A DNA stretch of 64,000 nt from VRUE01 sp963840565 (lineage in GTDB: Bacteria > Actinomycetota > Thermoleophilia > Solirubrobacterales > 70-9), in NCBI GenBank assembly GCA_963840565.1, contig CAWIZH010000004.1, positions 124,001 to 188,000 of the forward strand, given 5' to 3'. The position numbers and the translations under genes are program-made. Shown here in pieces: positions 29,043 through 37,792 of this stretch. The notes under the pieces are model-generated. The model ran no database searches and was not told where the DNA came from. It saw nothing but the letters and a program-made list of their open reading frames with translations. The first letter of the stretch is position 1. Each line of letters begins with the position of its first letter.

Positions 29043-29285
29043 GTGGATCGCGCTTTGGCTCGTGCCAAAGCAGGCCGCCGTGCCAGACGTAGAGCTCACC
29101 CAAACGAGGCCATTGCATGGGCCAGAGAAGTCGCGGAGACCGGCCGAACCGTCGACGTAATTCGCAAACGCCGCTTCCCGCCATCTCGAACATTCATCAC
29201 CGCATTCCCTGAGTCCGAGTATGCGGCGCGCAAGGCGGCTTGGTCCATGCCGTGGATCGGCGACGGAGGTGCCTTCGGTGGCTAA
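29043..29285 (+). CDS. Small protein copy B2, probably truncated
   Basis: 80 residues from GTG 29043. The segment EAIAWAREVAETGRTVDV, then RKRRFPPSRTFITAFPESEYAARKAAW, matches the C-terminal half of the 131-residue protein encoded at 26594, on the opposite strand. The N-terminal half is not recognisable in any frame upstream, so this is a 5'-truncated or rearranged copy, or its start is hidden by frameshifts. It directly follows secreted copy A2, mirroring the A1/B1 association. Confidence 0.5.
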   Translation: MDRALARAKAGRRARRRAHPNEAIAWAREVAETGRTVDVIRKRRFPPSRTFITAFPESEYAARKAAWSMPWIGDGGAFGG

Positions 29286-29407
29286 CCGTAATGGCACAGG
29301 TAGTGCCATGAAGCGTCGAGTCCCGGCGGTGGCCGATCTACGCAAGGTGCGGCTTGTTCCTCATGGGTCCGCCGAAAGCATCGCTACAGTCGGCTGGGTG
29401 AGCAATA

Positions 29408-29664
29408 TGGAGCTAGAGCCGGTTGCGGTTCGCGTCATTCCTCGTGAGAGTCCCGGTCCTCTTGCGGTGCGCAATGAGGCACGAACCGCGGTGATGGCAG
29501 CCGCTGGAGGCGTGCTCGCCGGAGCTGCCACTGTGGCGGCGGTGCGGGCGGTTGGAGCCGTTGCCGGGCGCAAGCGAACACCTCGCCGGCTCTCGCGCCG
29601 CGAGCGGCCCAACGTGGTCGCCAGCCGCTCCTTTCTTGTCGACGTCCACCTGCTCGGGCGGTGA
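29408..29664 (+). CDS. Small conserved protein upstream of the DNA glycosylase gene
   Basis: 85 residues from ATG 29408. There is a polar N-terminus (MELEPVAVRVIPRESPGPLAV), one hydrophobic Ala/Val segment (TAVMAAAGGVLAGAATVAAVRAV) and a basic tail ending in VVASRSFLVDVHLLGR, a motif I associate with Solirubrobacterales. It could be membrane-associated. Its stop overlaps the start of the glycosylase gene. Function unknown. Confidence 0.55.
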
Positions 29665-30560
29665 GCCTCGAGGTAGAGGTCGTCCCGCCGTCGCCCTACC
29701 GCCTGCCGCGCTACGGCAGCGAGGACGGGGTGATGCGGGTCGAGGGCGGTGTCGCCACGCGGTTGCTTCACGTCGACGGCTGTCCCGTCCTGACCAGGGC
29801 GTGGGAGCCGGGAAAGGGACGGGTGGCGCTGCGGGCTGAGCCGCTCGATCCGGCCTCGATTGCGGCACCGCGGGCGCTCGCCGGCGCTCCCAATCGTGAG
29901 GCCGGTGAGGCGGAGCTGGAGCTGGCGCTGGAGCGGATGCGCTTCGCGCTCGGCGTCGACGACGACCTCGGCGAGTTCTTCCGGCGCTTTCGCCGCGACC
30001 CGCTGCTCGGGCCGCTGCTGCGCCGCCGGCCCTACCTGCGTCCCCGCCGCCATCCCTGGCCCTGGGAGGCGCTTGCCTGGGCCGTGGTCAAGCAGCTGAT
30101 CGAGAGTGGCCGCGCCGCCCGCATCCAACGCCGCATGGTCGGGCGCTGGGGCCGGCGGCTCGGCGAGGGCCGTGACGGCCTCCGCGACGTTCCCACCCCC
30201 GATCTGATCGCCGGCCGGGCGCCGGTCGAACTGGAGTCGATGGGCCTGGCCCTGCGCCGCGCGATCGCCCTGCGCGCGATCGCCGCCGATATCGCCGGCG
30301 GTCGCTGCGATCCGGCCGAGCCCGCCGCAGACCGCCGCTTGCTCTCGGTGCGCGAGATCGGCCCCTGGACGGTTCAGTGCCTTGGCCTCTTCGGCCGCGG
30401 TGATCCCGACTCGCTTCCCGCGGGCGACCTGATGTACCTGAAGCTGGTCGGACGGCTGGCCCGCCTCGGCCGTCGCGCAACGGTCGAGGAGGTCGAGGAT
30501 TTCTATGCGCCGTACGCGCCCTTCCGCGGTCTTGCAGCCGCCTGGACTACCGGGTTCTAG
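29661..30560 (+). CDS. DNA-3-methyladenine glycosylase II-type HhH-GPD protein
   Basis: 299 residues, AlkA-like base-excision enzyme removing alkylated purines. The helix-hairpin-helix with the following acidic residue is visible as LLSVREIGPWTVQCLGLFG...PAGDLMYLKLVGRL; the Asp of GDLMY is the expected catalytic aspartate. DPLLGPLLRRRPYLRPRRHPWPWEALAWAVVKQLI matches the AlkA core (substrate-pocket and first helices). The N-terminal 80 residues would form the beta-rich AlkA N-domain. Start GTG 29661 overlaps the preceding stop, so translation is coupled to the small upstream protein. No frameshift. Confidence 0.85.
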   Translation: MSLEVEVVPPSPYRLPRYGSEDGVMRVEGGVATRLLHVDGCPVLTRAWEPGKGRVALRAEPLDPASIAAPRALAGAPNREAGEAELELALERMRFALGVDDDLGEFFRRFRRDPLLGPLLRRRPYLRPRRHPWPWEALAWAVVKQLIESGRAARIQRRMVGRWGRRLGEGRDGLRDVPTPDLIAGRAPVELESMGLALRRAIALRAIAADIAGGRCDPAEPAADRRLLSVREIGPWTVQCLGLFGRGDPDSLPAGDLMYLKLVGRLARLGRRATVEEVEDFYAPYAPFRGLAAAWTTGF

Positions 30561-30614
30561 AGGTTCGAAAGCGGCCGAATTCAAGCGGGCGGCCCAGGCG
30601 TCGATAAGGCGTGC

Positions 30615-32912
30615 ATGGAGCGGCCGAAGAGGGACGACAGCTGGCCCGAGAAACGAGTCAACGAGTTCCTCGACCAGATCTCGGCGGGTGGCGAGGACTA
30701 TCGCCGCCTGGTCGAGCGCCTGCCGGCGATCGTCTATGCCTCCGAGCTCGGTGAGAACGGACGCTGGCGCTACGTCAGCCCCCAGGTCGAGAAGATCCTC
30801 GGCTACACCCCCGAGGAGTGGATCGCCGACCCGGAGCTGTGGGCCAAGCTGCTGCACCCGGACGATCGCGAGCGGGCGCTCTCGCAGGAGACGCGCAAGA
30901 CGATCGGCAACCGTAACCCGCCGCCGGTCGACTATCGGATGGTCACCCGCGACGGCCGCACCGTCTGGATCCTCGACGAGGCCGTGCTCGAGCCCGATGA
31001 AGTCGGTACTCCCGTCTGGCACGGGGTCCTCTACGACATCACCGAGCGCAAGAACGCCGAGCAGGAGCTGCAGCGCGCCGCCGCCCAGCAGGCCACCGTC
31101 GCTCGCCTCGGCGGCTGGGCCCTGAAGGACGGCGATCCCGACCTGCTGATGAGCGAGGCGGTTTCGCTGATGAACGAGATCGAGGGGGTCGAGGCGGCCT
31201 GCATCTGGGAGATCGGCCGCGACGGCCGTCGCCTCGGGCTGCGCGCCGGGCTCGAGGATCGCGTCGTCGGCTCCGAGCGCGCCTCCGCCGCGCGCGATTC
31301 CCACGCCGGCGCCGCGCTCGATTCGGGCCTGCACGTGATCGTCGACGACTGGTCGACCGAGCGGCGCTTCTCGATGCCGCCGGCGCTGCGGGTGATGGGG
31401 GTTCGCAGCAGCCTCGCCGTCTTGATCGACGGCAAGCAAGAGCCCTTCGGCGTGCTCGACATCCACTCGACCGATCCCAACCGCTTTACCCCGCAGGACG
31501 TTCACTTCGTGCAGGCACTGGCCAACGTGCTCGCCGACGCGATCGAGCGCCACGCGACCGACGAGGCGCTGCGCCATCGCGTCCTGCACGATCCCCTCAC
31601 CGGCCTGCCCAACCGGCTCAGCTTCATCGATTCGCTGGGCGACGCGCTCAAGCGCAGCACCGTCTCCGGCTCGCCGGTCGGGATCCTCTTCCTCGACCTC
31701 GACAACTTCAAGCTGATCAACGACAGCATGGGTCACCACGCCGGCGATGAGCTGCTCGGCGCGGTGGCACCACGGCTGCGCGCGCACCTGCGCCCGGGTG
31801 ACATCGTCGCTCGCTTCGGCGGCGACGAGTTCGGCATTCTCGTCGACCGTCTCGCCGACGAGGACGAGGCGGTGGCGATCGCCGATCGCATCGCCGTTTC
31901 CTTCGCCGAGCCCTACTCGATGGGTGGGGTCGAGCACTTCGTCAGCGCCAGCGTCGGTATCGCCGTGGCGCGGCCCTCGACCCGCAAGCCGATCGACGCC
32001 GACCTGCTGATCCGCGATGCCGACGCGGCGATGTACAGGGCCAAGGAGCGCGGCCGGGCCCGCTGCGAGCTCTTCGACGCCGAGATGCGGGCCACGGCGC
32101 TGCGCCGGCTCGAGGTCGAGCGGGAGCTTCGCAGGGCTCTCGAGCGCAACGAGCTGGAGCTCCACTACCAACCGTTGATCGCGCTGCGCAGTGGCGAGAT
32201 CACCGGTCTCGAGGCGCTGGTGCGCTGGCGCCACCCCGAGCGCGGCCTGCTCGACCCGGGTGACTTCGTACCGGTTGCGGAGGACAGCGGCCTGATCGAG
32301 CCGATCGGGCGCTGGGTGCAGGAAAGCGCCTGTCGCCAGGTGCTCGAATGGCATGAGCTGCGGCCCGACCAGCGGCCCTTCGACGTCTCGGTCAACCTCT
32401 CGGCGCGGCAGGTCACCCACCGCGACCTGGTCGGCTCGATCAGCGAGATCCTCACCAGCACCGGCCTCGACCCGGTCCACCTGCGGCTGGAGATCACCGA
32501 GAGCGTCCTGGTCGAGGAGTCGGCGACGGCGACCGGCACCCTGGAAGCTCTCAGCGAGCTCGGCGTCGGCCTCGTCCTCGACGACTTCGGCACCGGCTAC
32601 TCCTCGCTCGCCTACCTCAACCGCTTCCCCTTCGACGGGCTGAAGATCGACCGCTCCTTCGTCGACGCGCTCGGGGTCGAACAGGAGCGCACCGCGATCG
32701 TCGAGGCGATCATCGGCATGGCCCGCGCCCTCTCACTCGACGTGATCGCCGAGGGGGTCGAGAACGAGCCGCAGCTATCGGAGCTGAGCCGCCTCGGCTG
32801 CGATTACGCCCAGGGACACCTCTTCTCGCGGGCGCTGCCGGCGGACAAGATCTCCGCCATGCTGAGCGAAGGCGCTCCCCTTTATTCGGGGATTTCGTCG
32901 CCCGGCAGGTAG
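30615..32912 (+). CDS. PAS-GAF-GGDEF-EAL cyclic-di-GMP signalling protein
   Basis: 765 residues without a frameshift. PAS domain with PAC-like end (about 32-145: YRRLVERLPAIVYAS, YVSPQVEKILGY, GVLYDITERKNAEQEL); GAF domain (about 165-305: GVRSSLAVLIDGKQEPFGVLDI); GGDEF domain (about 325-490) with intact RFGGDEFGIL and LDLDNFKLIND; EAL domain (about 505-755) with LEALVRWRHPERG and DDFGTGYSSLAYL...LKIDRSFV. Both catalytic motifs look intact, so it could both make and hydrolyse c-di-GMP under PAS/GAF control. There are no membrane segments, so it is cytoplasmic. Its 3' end overlaps the convergent ABC binding-protein gene by about 30 bp. Confidence 0.95.
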   Translation: MERPKRDDSWPEKRVNEFLDQISAGGEDYRRLVERLPAIVYASELGENGRWRYVSPQVEKILGYTPEEWIADPELWAKLLHPDDRERALSQETRKTIGNRNPPPVDYRMVTRDGRTVWILDEAVLEPDEVGTPVWHGVLYDITERKNAEQELQRAAAQQATVARLGGWALKDGDPDLLMSEAVSLMNEIEGVEAACIWEIGRDGRRLGLRAGLEDRVVGSERASAARDSHAGAALDSGLHVIVDDWSTERRFSMPPALRVMGVRSSLAVLIDGKQEPFGVLDIHSTDPNRFTPQDVHFVQALANVLADAIERHATDEALRHRVLHDPLTGLPNRLSFIDSLGDALKRSTVSGSPVGILFLDLDNFKLINDSMGHHAGDELLGAVAPRLRAHLRPGDIVARFGGDEFGILVDRLADEDEAVAIADRIAVSFAEPYSMGGVEHFVSASVGIAVARPSTRKPIDADLLIRDADAAMYRAKERGRARCELFDAEMRATALRRLEVERELRRALERNELELHYQPLIALRSGEITGLEALVRWRHPERGLLDPGDFVPVAEDSGLIEPIGRWVQESACRQVLEWHELRPDQRPFDVSVNLSARQVTHRDLVGSISEILTSTGLDPVHLRLEITESVLVEESATATGTLEALSELGVGLVLDDFGTGYSSLAYLNRFPFDGLKIDRSFVDALGVEQERTAIVEAIIGMARALSLDVIAEGVENEPQLSELSRLGCDYAQGHLFSRALPADKISAMLSEGAPLYSGISSPGR

Positions 32913-33908
32913 TCGTTGCTGAGCACGCTGCCGGTCGGCGGCAGCGAGGAGATCAGTCCGTTGTCGCGCATCCAGCCGGTGAACTTGGTCCAGCCGGCTG
33001 GGTCCATGAAGCCGTAGGGGTGGCCGTTCGGCGCTGGGTTGAGCAGCGGCAGGGTCGCCGCCACCTCCGCCTTGGTCAGCTTCGGATCGAGGTCGGGGTT
33101 CGCTTCCAGCAGGGCTTTGGTCGTCGCGTCGGGATTCTTCGCCGCCGCCGCGGTGCCGCGCGCAAGCGCCGCGAGGAAGAGGCGGATCTCCTGCGGGTCT
33201 TCTTCGAGCCGCTTGCGCTGGGCGACCAGGACCAGCTCGTCGTAGCTGGGCACACCGAGCTTGTCGACCGGGGTGACGACTGGGATCTGCGCCCCGCAGC
33301 CGTAGGTCGACTCCCTCGACGTTGCTGAAGCCGCCCAGCATCGCCTGCGCCTTGCCGCCGAGGATCGCCGGCAGCAGGCCGAAGCCGACGTTGACCGCCT
33401 TGACGTCGGCGGGGGAGAGCTTGGCCCGGTCGAGGATCGTCTTCAGGTAAGCGTCCTGGTAGGGGATGCCGGCGGTGGCGATCGTCTTGCCGCGCAGGCC
33501 GCCGATTCCCTTGATCCCCGATTTCTTCAGCCAGATCATCGAGGTCAGCGGCCGGTTGACGAGGGCGCCGACGGCGAGCACGTCGAGACCCTGTTCCTTC
33601 GCCAGCAGGACCTCAGGCTCATAAGAGATCGCCAGGTCCGTCTCGCCCGCGGCGAGCAGCTTGATCGGCGCCGCCGGGTCCGAGGGGGTGTGAATGCTGA
33701 CGTCGAGCCCCGCGTCTTCGAAGTAGCCGAGCTTCTGCGCCATGTAGATCCCGGCGTGGTCGGGATTTGGGTAGAAGTCGAGGGTGAGGCTGAGCGATTC
33801 GGTCCTGCCACTCACGTCCTCGCTCTTCTCCCCGCAGGCGGCGAGGCCCAGTGCCAGCGCGAGCAGGGCCACGGCGAGCGCGACCGCCGGGATGAGGGAG
33901 CGCTTCAT
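32882..33908 (-). CDS. NMT1/THI5-family ABC transporter substrate-binding lipoprotein
   Basis: About 342 residues. Lipobox LGLAACGEK; then LDFYPNPDHAGIYMAQKLGYF and ISYEPEVLLAKEQGLDVLAVG, characteristic of NMT1/THI5-like binding proteins that capture pyrimidine precursors of thiamine (ThiY), riboflavin (RibY) or, more distantly, sulfonates. A one-base insertion near 33300 separates the last 120 residues (VPSYDELVLVAQRKRLEEDP, GWTKFTGWMRDNGLI). It is the last gene of a permease/ATPase operon on the minus strand. The ligand is not decidable; no TPP or FMN riboswitch is seen upstream of the operon. Start ATG 33908. Confidence 0.85.
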
Positions 33909-33918
33909 CCCCTGGTTT

Positions 33919-34685
33919 CTATCGCCAAGTGACGACGCGGCGCTCTGCGAGGGCGGTGAGGCCGAAGAGGCTGAGGGCCATGACGGAGAGGATGACAACG
34001 GCCGCGAAGACTCTTGCCGTTTCGAGCTGGGCGTTGTCCTGGAGGATGAGGTGGCCCAGTCCTGAGTCCGCCCCGACCCACTCGCCGAACACGGCGCCAA
34101 TCGGCGCCAGAGCAACCGCGAGCTTGGTGCCGGTAAAGAAGTAAGGGAGTGCTGTTGGGACTTCGACCCGTCGCAGGATCTGCCCCCGCGAAGCGTCGAG
34201 CGTGCGCATCATCTTGGTCGCCTCCGGATCGACCGAGCCAAGGCCGGCGAGCACGCTGACAGCGATCGGAAAGAAGCAGACGAGGGTGATCACGGCGACC
34301 TTGGGCCAGATCCCGAAGCCGAACCAGACAAGCAGGATCGGGGCGATTGCGACGATCGGGATGGTTTGGGAGCCACAATCAGTGGGTTGAAGGTGTCTTT
34401 GACAACGCCTGAGAGGTGCATGGCAAGGCCGAACGCAATGCCGACCAGAAGCGCGATCCCGAGCCCAAGCACCATCTCCTTCAGCGTCACCCAAGCGTTT
34501 TCAGCCAGCAGACCGCGGCTCTGCCAGAGTGCGTCAGCGATTTCCGCGGGCGAGGGGACCAGGAAGCTTTCGAGGTTGAGCAGGCTCGCGAGTGCTCCCG
34601 TGCTGGCGGCGACCTGCCAAGCCGCGATCAGCCCGACAAGCAGCAGTGTGGGGAGGAGCCAGCGCCTCACGGACGACCCCTTCAC
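33919..34685 (-). CDS. ABC transporter permease (importer)
   Basis: About 255 residues in two frames joined near 34375. The N-terminal half has a first membrane span (LLPTLLLVGLIAAWQVAAS) and NAWVTLKEMVLGLGIALLVGIAFGLAM. The second half has PIVAIAPILLVWFGFGIWPKV and the EAA-type coupling loop EATKMMRTLDASRGQILRRVEVPTA, followed by the last spans. It is BPD_transp_1 family, as in ThiX/SsuC. The start GTG 34685 overlaps the ATPase stop (GTGA). Partners are the ATPase upstream and the binding protein downstream. Confidence 0.87.
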
Positions 34686-35506
34686 GCTGCGGTTCCTCGG
34701 AGAGCGTGCATGGCGCGCTCGCGGACGCTGACGAAAGCGGGGTCGGTGACGGCGGTGTCGCGGTCAGGGGAGCGGGGGGCCGGGGCAGCTAGCCGCTCGA
34801 CGACGCGGGCCGGCCGGGCCGAGAGGACGGTGACGCTGTCGCAGAGGTAGAGGGCCTCCTCGACGTCGTGGGTGACGAGGACGACGGTCCGCGGCGTGGC
34901 CGCAAGTGCGCCGGCCAGCCACTCCTGCATCTCGGCCCGGGTGATCGCGTCGAGCGAGGCAAAGGGCTCGTCGAGGGCCAGTACCGGCTTCTCGGCGACC
35001 AGCGTGCGCAGGAAGGCGACGCGCTGCCGCATCCCGCCGGAGAGCTCCGCCGGTGCCGTCCGCTCGAAGCCCGCCAGTCCGAAGCGCTCGAAGAGCCGGC
35101 CGGCCTGGCGCCGCGCCTCGCCGCGGCGGACGCCGCGGTTGCGCAGCGCCAGCGCCGCGTTGTCGATTGCCGAGAGCCAGGGCAGAAGAAGATCGCGCTG
35201 GGGCATGAAGGCGCAGCGCTTGAGCCGGCCCTGCGGATCGCCGGCGCCGCCCACTTCGACTTCGCCCCGGCCCGGCTCCTGCAGCCCGGCGATCAGCTCG
35301 AGCAGGGTCGACTTGCCGCAGCCCGATGGGCCGACCAGACCCAGCACACCACGCGCGGGGACCGCCAAGTCGAGCTGCTCGATCGTCTCCAGGTCGCCGT
35401 AGGAATGACCAAGGCCGCGGATCGCAATCGAGGCACCGACCGCCCCCGCGCCGACGGGCGAGGCTGTTTCGGCGGCGAAATTTCTGGCTTTTGTAGCGGG
35501 CATCAT
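34682..35506 (-). CDS. ABC transporter ATP-binding protein (importer)
   Basis: About 274 residues, nitrate/sulfonate/taurine/pyrimidine-type importer ATPase. Walker A GPSGCGKST, signature LSGGMRQR, Walker B VLALDEPFASLD and switch VLVTHDVEEALYL are intact. The start is taken at ATG 35506 (second ATG 35503 possible); longer open frame upstream is in the divergent promoter region and lacks homology. It is the first gene of the minus-strand importer operon and diverges from TauE, 74 bp away. No frameshift. Confidence 0.9.
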   Translation of the reverse strand: MMPATKARNFAAETASPVGAGAVGASIAIRGLGHSYGDLETIEQLDLAVPARGVLGLVGPSGCGKSTLLELIAGLQEPGRGEVEVGGAGDPQGRLKRCAFMPQRDLLLPWLSAIDNAALALRNRGVRRGEARRQAGRLFERFGLAGFERTAPAELSGGMRQRVAFLRTLVAEKPVLALDEPFASLDAITRAEMQEWLAGALAATPRTVVLVTHDVEEALYLCDSVTVLSARPARVVERLAAPAPRSPDRDTAVTDPAFVSVRERAMHALRGTAA

Positions 35507-35530
35507 TGGTATCCTGGCGCACTCCGTGCT

Positions 35531-35549
35531 CCTGACCAAAAAGGTCGGG
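35531..35549. promoter_or_regulatory. Inverted repeat in the ABC/TauE divergent promoter
   Basis: CCTGACC-AAAAA-GGTCGGG pairs at 6 of 7 positions around an A5 spacer, midway between two divergent starts (35506 and 35581). It could be an operator for both directions. No matching copy is seen elsewhere in the window. Confidence 0.4.
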
Positions 35550-35580
35550 AAAGTCGATAACCACCCCGCACGGCACTCAT

Positions 35581-36492
35581 ATGGACCCGGCAATAATCGT
35601 CTTCGGACTAGGAATCGGCGTACTCGTCGGCATGACCGGCATGGGCGGTGGATCCCTGATGACCCCCCTGCTGATCTTGATCTTCGGCATCCAGCCGACG
35701 ACCGCGATCGGCACCGACATCTTCTACTCGGCGGTGACCAAGACCGTCGGCGGCTGGCGCCACTTCCGCATGAAGACGGTGAACATGGAGCTGGTCAAGT
35801 GGCTCTCCTTCGGCAGCGTGCCGGCGGCGGTGCTGGGCGTTGCGCTCGTCTCGGTATTGGAGAAGCACATCGGCGAAGACCGGCTCGACTCGCTCGTCTA
35901 CGCCGTCCTCGGTGGCACCCTGCTGATGGTCGGGATCATCACCCTGACCCGGGCGCTGATCCTGCGCAACCTGGTCGAGGAGCGCGATCGCTTCGAGGTC
36001 GAGCGGCGGCACAAGGTCGCCGCGGTCCTGATCGGCGCCACCACCGGCTTCGTGATCGGGATCACCTCGGCCGGCTCGGGAACGGTGATCGCGATCCTGC
36101 TGATCGCCGTCTACCGGCTGGCGCCGAAGAAGGTGGTCGGCACCGACGTCTTCCACGCCGCGATCCTGCTCTGGGCGGCGGGCATCGCCCACTGGGTCGG
36201 CGGCAACGTCGACTTCACCCTCGCCGCCAACATCCTGATCGGCTCGATCCCGGGAGTGGTGATCGGTGCCTCCCTCTCCGACCGCGCGCCGCAGGGCTTC
36301 ATCCGCGTCGCCCTCGGCCTCGTCCTGATGGGCTCGGGCATCGTCACGATCCAGAAGGGCGATCCGAACGTCTGGCCGATTGCAGCAGCCGTTGCAGCCC
36401 TGGGATTGGGCGCAATACTGGCTGCTCCGCGCTGGCTGCACCGGCGCCGCCAGCGCGAAGCGGCAGCCCTCGCCCTTGAATCAACTAGCTAG
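35581..36492 (+). CDS. TauE/SafE-family anion exporter
   Basis: 303 residues, polytopic membrane protein. Two halves each start with the family glycine motif: GMTGMGGGSLMTPLLIL...TTAIGTDIF and GFVIGITSAGSGTVIAILLI...KKVVGTDVFH. Family members move sulfite, sulfoacetate or related anions, or act with sulfur-assimilation genes. An Rrf2 regulator follows by 19 bp, and a palindrome overlaps this gene's stop codon, so the regulator is probably expressed both from here and from its own promoter. The divergent importer may handle a related compound; that link is inference. Confidence 0.87.
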   Translation: MDPAIIVFGLGIGVLVGMTGMGGGSLMTPLLILIFGIQPTTAIGTDIFYSAVTKTVGGWRHFRMKTVNMELVKWLSFGSVPAAVLGVALVSVLEKHIGEDRLDSLVYAVLGGTLLMVGIITLTRALILRNLVEERDRFEVERRHKVAAVLIGATTGFVIGITSAGSGTVIAILLIAVYRLAPKKVVGTDVFHAAILLWAAGIAHWVGGNVDFTLAANILIGSIPGVVIGASLSDRAPQGFIRVALGLVLMGSGIVTIQKGDPNVWPIAAAVAALGLGAILAAPRWLHRRRQREAAALALESTS

Positions 36493-36498
36493 TTGATT
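36479..36498. promoter_or_regulatory. 20-bp perfect palindrome before the Rrf2 gene
   Basis: AATCAACTAG-CTAGTTGATT is a perfect palindrome that includes the TauE stop codon and lies 13 bp before the Rrf2 start. A further half-site AACTAGCT follows at 36499-36506. It is the likely autoregulatory operator of the Rrf2 protein. Confidence 0.6.
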
Positions 36499-36511
36499 AA
36501 CTAGCTGACCT

Positions 36512-36968
36512 ATGCGCGTCTCAGCGAAGGCCGACTACGCCGTTCGCGCCGCAGCGGAGCTCGCTGCGGCCGACGAGGGCCCGATCAAGGGCGAGAAGCT
36601 CGCCGAGTCCCAGGACATCCCGCTGCAGTTCCTCGAGCACATCCTCTTGGAGCTCAAGCACGCGGGGATCGTCCGCGCCCGCCGCGGCGCCAAGGGCGGC
36701 TACTGGCTGGCCCGGCCCGCCGACGAGGTGACGGTCGCTGACCTGGTCCGCGCCGTCGAGGGACCGATCGCCAACGTTCAATCGGCTCCGCCGGAGTCGA
36801 TCGAGTACCGAGGCAACGCCGAGCACCTGCAGGAAGTCTGGATCGCCGTCCGCGCCAGCCTCCGCACCGTGCTCGAGCACGTCACCCTCGCTGACCTCGT
36901 CAGCGGCGAGCTGCCCAGACGAGGTGAAGGCGCTGGCCGCCTCCCCCGACGCCTGGGCCGCCCGCTAG
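36512..36968 (+). CDS. Rrf2-family transcriptional regulator
   Basis: About 151 residues. Winged-helix start MRVSAKADYAVRAAAELAA, then the helix-turn-helix GEKLAESQDIPLQFLEHILLELKHAG and the wing IVRARRGAKGGYWLARPADEVTVADLVRAVEGP, a textbook Rrf2 pattern. A one-base insertion near 36913 shifts the end; the corrected C-terminus reads DEVKALAASPDAWAAR then TAG at 36968. The Cys triad of IscR-like members is absent, so an iron-sulfur sensor is unlikely; it is closer to CymR-type regulators, which are often linked to sulfur metabolism. It follows TauE and is preceded by a 20-bp palindrome. Confidence 0.88.
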
Positions 36969-36993
36969 TCGGACAGCCCAGGTACGACCAAAC

Positions 36994-37626
36994 TCAGGCC
37001 GAGAGTCGGAACGGCGGGTAGGCGTCGGTCACCATCACCAGGGCGTAGCCGACGACGCGGTTGTGCCAGCGAATAGTGCCCTCGACGAATTTGAAGATGC
37101 CGCGCGGGTAGCGGCCGGTGAAGAGGATCGCGAACCAGGCGCCGATCACGGCGAAGAAGACGCCGATGTAGAGGAAGAAGAGCACGATGTAGTGCGGGAT
37201 CGCCAGCAGCCACTTGACCAGCGGCAGGCCGCGCTCCAGCCGCTCGGCGTCCGGGTAGGCGAAGTCGAGGTGGACCGCCTGCTGCTCGTCGGTCGATGGG
37301 TATTCGTCGTCCATCAGCGCCACGTAGACGCCGATCCGGTTGCCGAAGCGCATCAGTTCGAGGTTCCAGTCGTACCACCAGCGCGGGTACTTCTTCCTGA
37401 AGAGCAGCATCAGGACGAGCGGCAGGACGACGAGGCTGGCTCCCGCCACAGCGCCGCTGAAGCCGGCCCCGCCTGCCTCCGCGTTGCCGGCGAGTTCGGC
37501 GCCGGGCAGCAGGGCAGCAACGATCGCGATCGGGATCACGGCGAAGATTCGGAAGAAGCTCGACAACCGGTTGAGCTTGCGCTCCGGATAGTCGACTGAA
37601 AAGGAAACTGGATAGGACGGCGGCAT
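36994..37626 (-). CDS. DUF4389-domain membrane protein
   Basis: About 210 residues from ATG 37626, with GGGGAGAG just upstream. N-terminal PVSFSVDYPERKLNRLSSFFRIFAVIPIAIVAALL and later LPLVKWLLAIPHYIVLFFLYIGVFFAVIGAWFAILFTGRYPRGIFKF are the DUF4389 signature, present as two membrane hairpins. Between them is a soluble part (WWYDWNLELMRFGNRIGVYVALMDDEYPSTDE). Function unknown. It is convergent with the Rrf2 gene. Confidence 0.82.
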   Translation of the reverse strand: MPPSYPVSFSVDYPERKLNRLSSFFRIFAVIPIAIVAALLPGAELAGNAEAGGAGFSGAVAGASLVVLPLVLMLLFRKKYPRWWYDWNLELMRFGNRIGVYVALMDDEYPSTDEQQAVHLDFAYPDAERLERGLPLVKWLLAIPHYIVLFFLYIGVFFAVIGAWFAILFTGRYPRGIFKFVEGTIRWHNRVVGYALVMVTDAYPPFRLSA

Positions 37627-37792
37627 TTCTCTCCCCTTTTGCGGTTGTACGGATGAGTACGAGCCACGATCGGCCAATCCTCCCGCTGCAATGTCTCCCG
37701 CTCGTCGGTCAGCTGCTTGGCGGCATTTCTCCGTCTACCTTTCGATGCAACCTGCGCGCCACACGCGCGTCAAACGTCGCCACCATCAGCGC

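Noticed and set aside
29043..29160. Extension of secreted copy A2 to the stop at 29160.
   Set aside because: Similarity to copy A1 ends near 28990, and the later residues overlap the better-supported small B2 frame.
29361..32480. A 1,039-codon open frame antisense to the glycosylase and GGDEF-EAL genes.
   Set aside because: The composition is the usual mirror of high-GC coding DNA, and the plus-strand proteins have intact catalytic motifs.
35507..35580. Possible TPP or FMN riboswitch upstream of the NMT1/THI5-type operon.
   Set aside because: The gap is only 74 bp and lacks the conserved thi-box or RFN core sequences.
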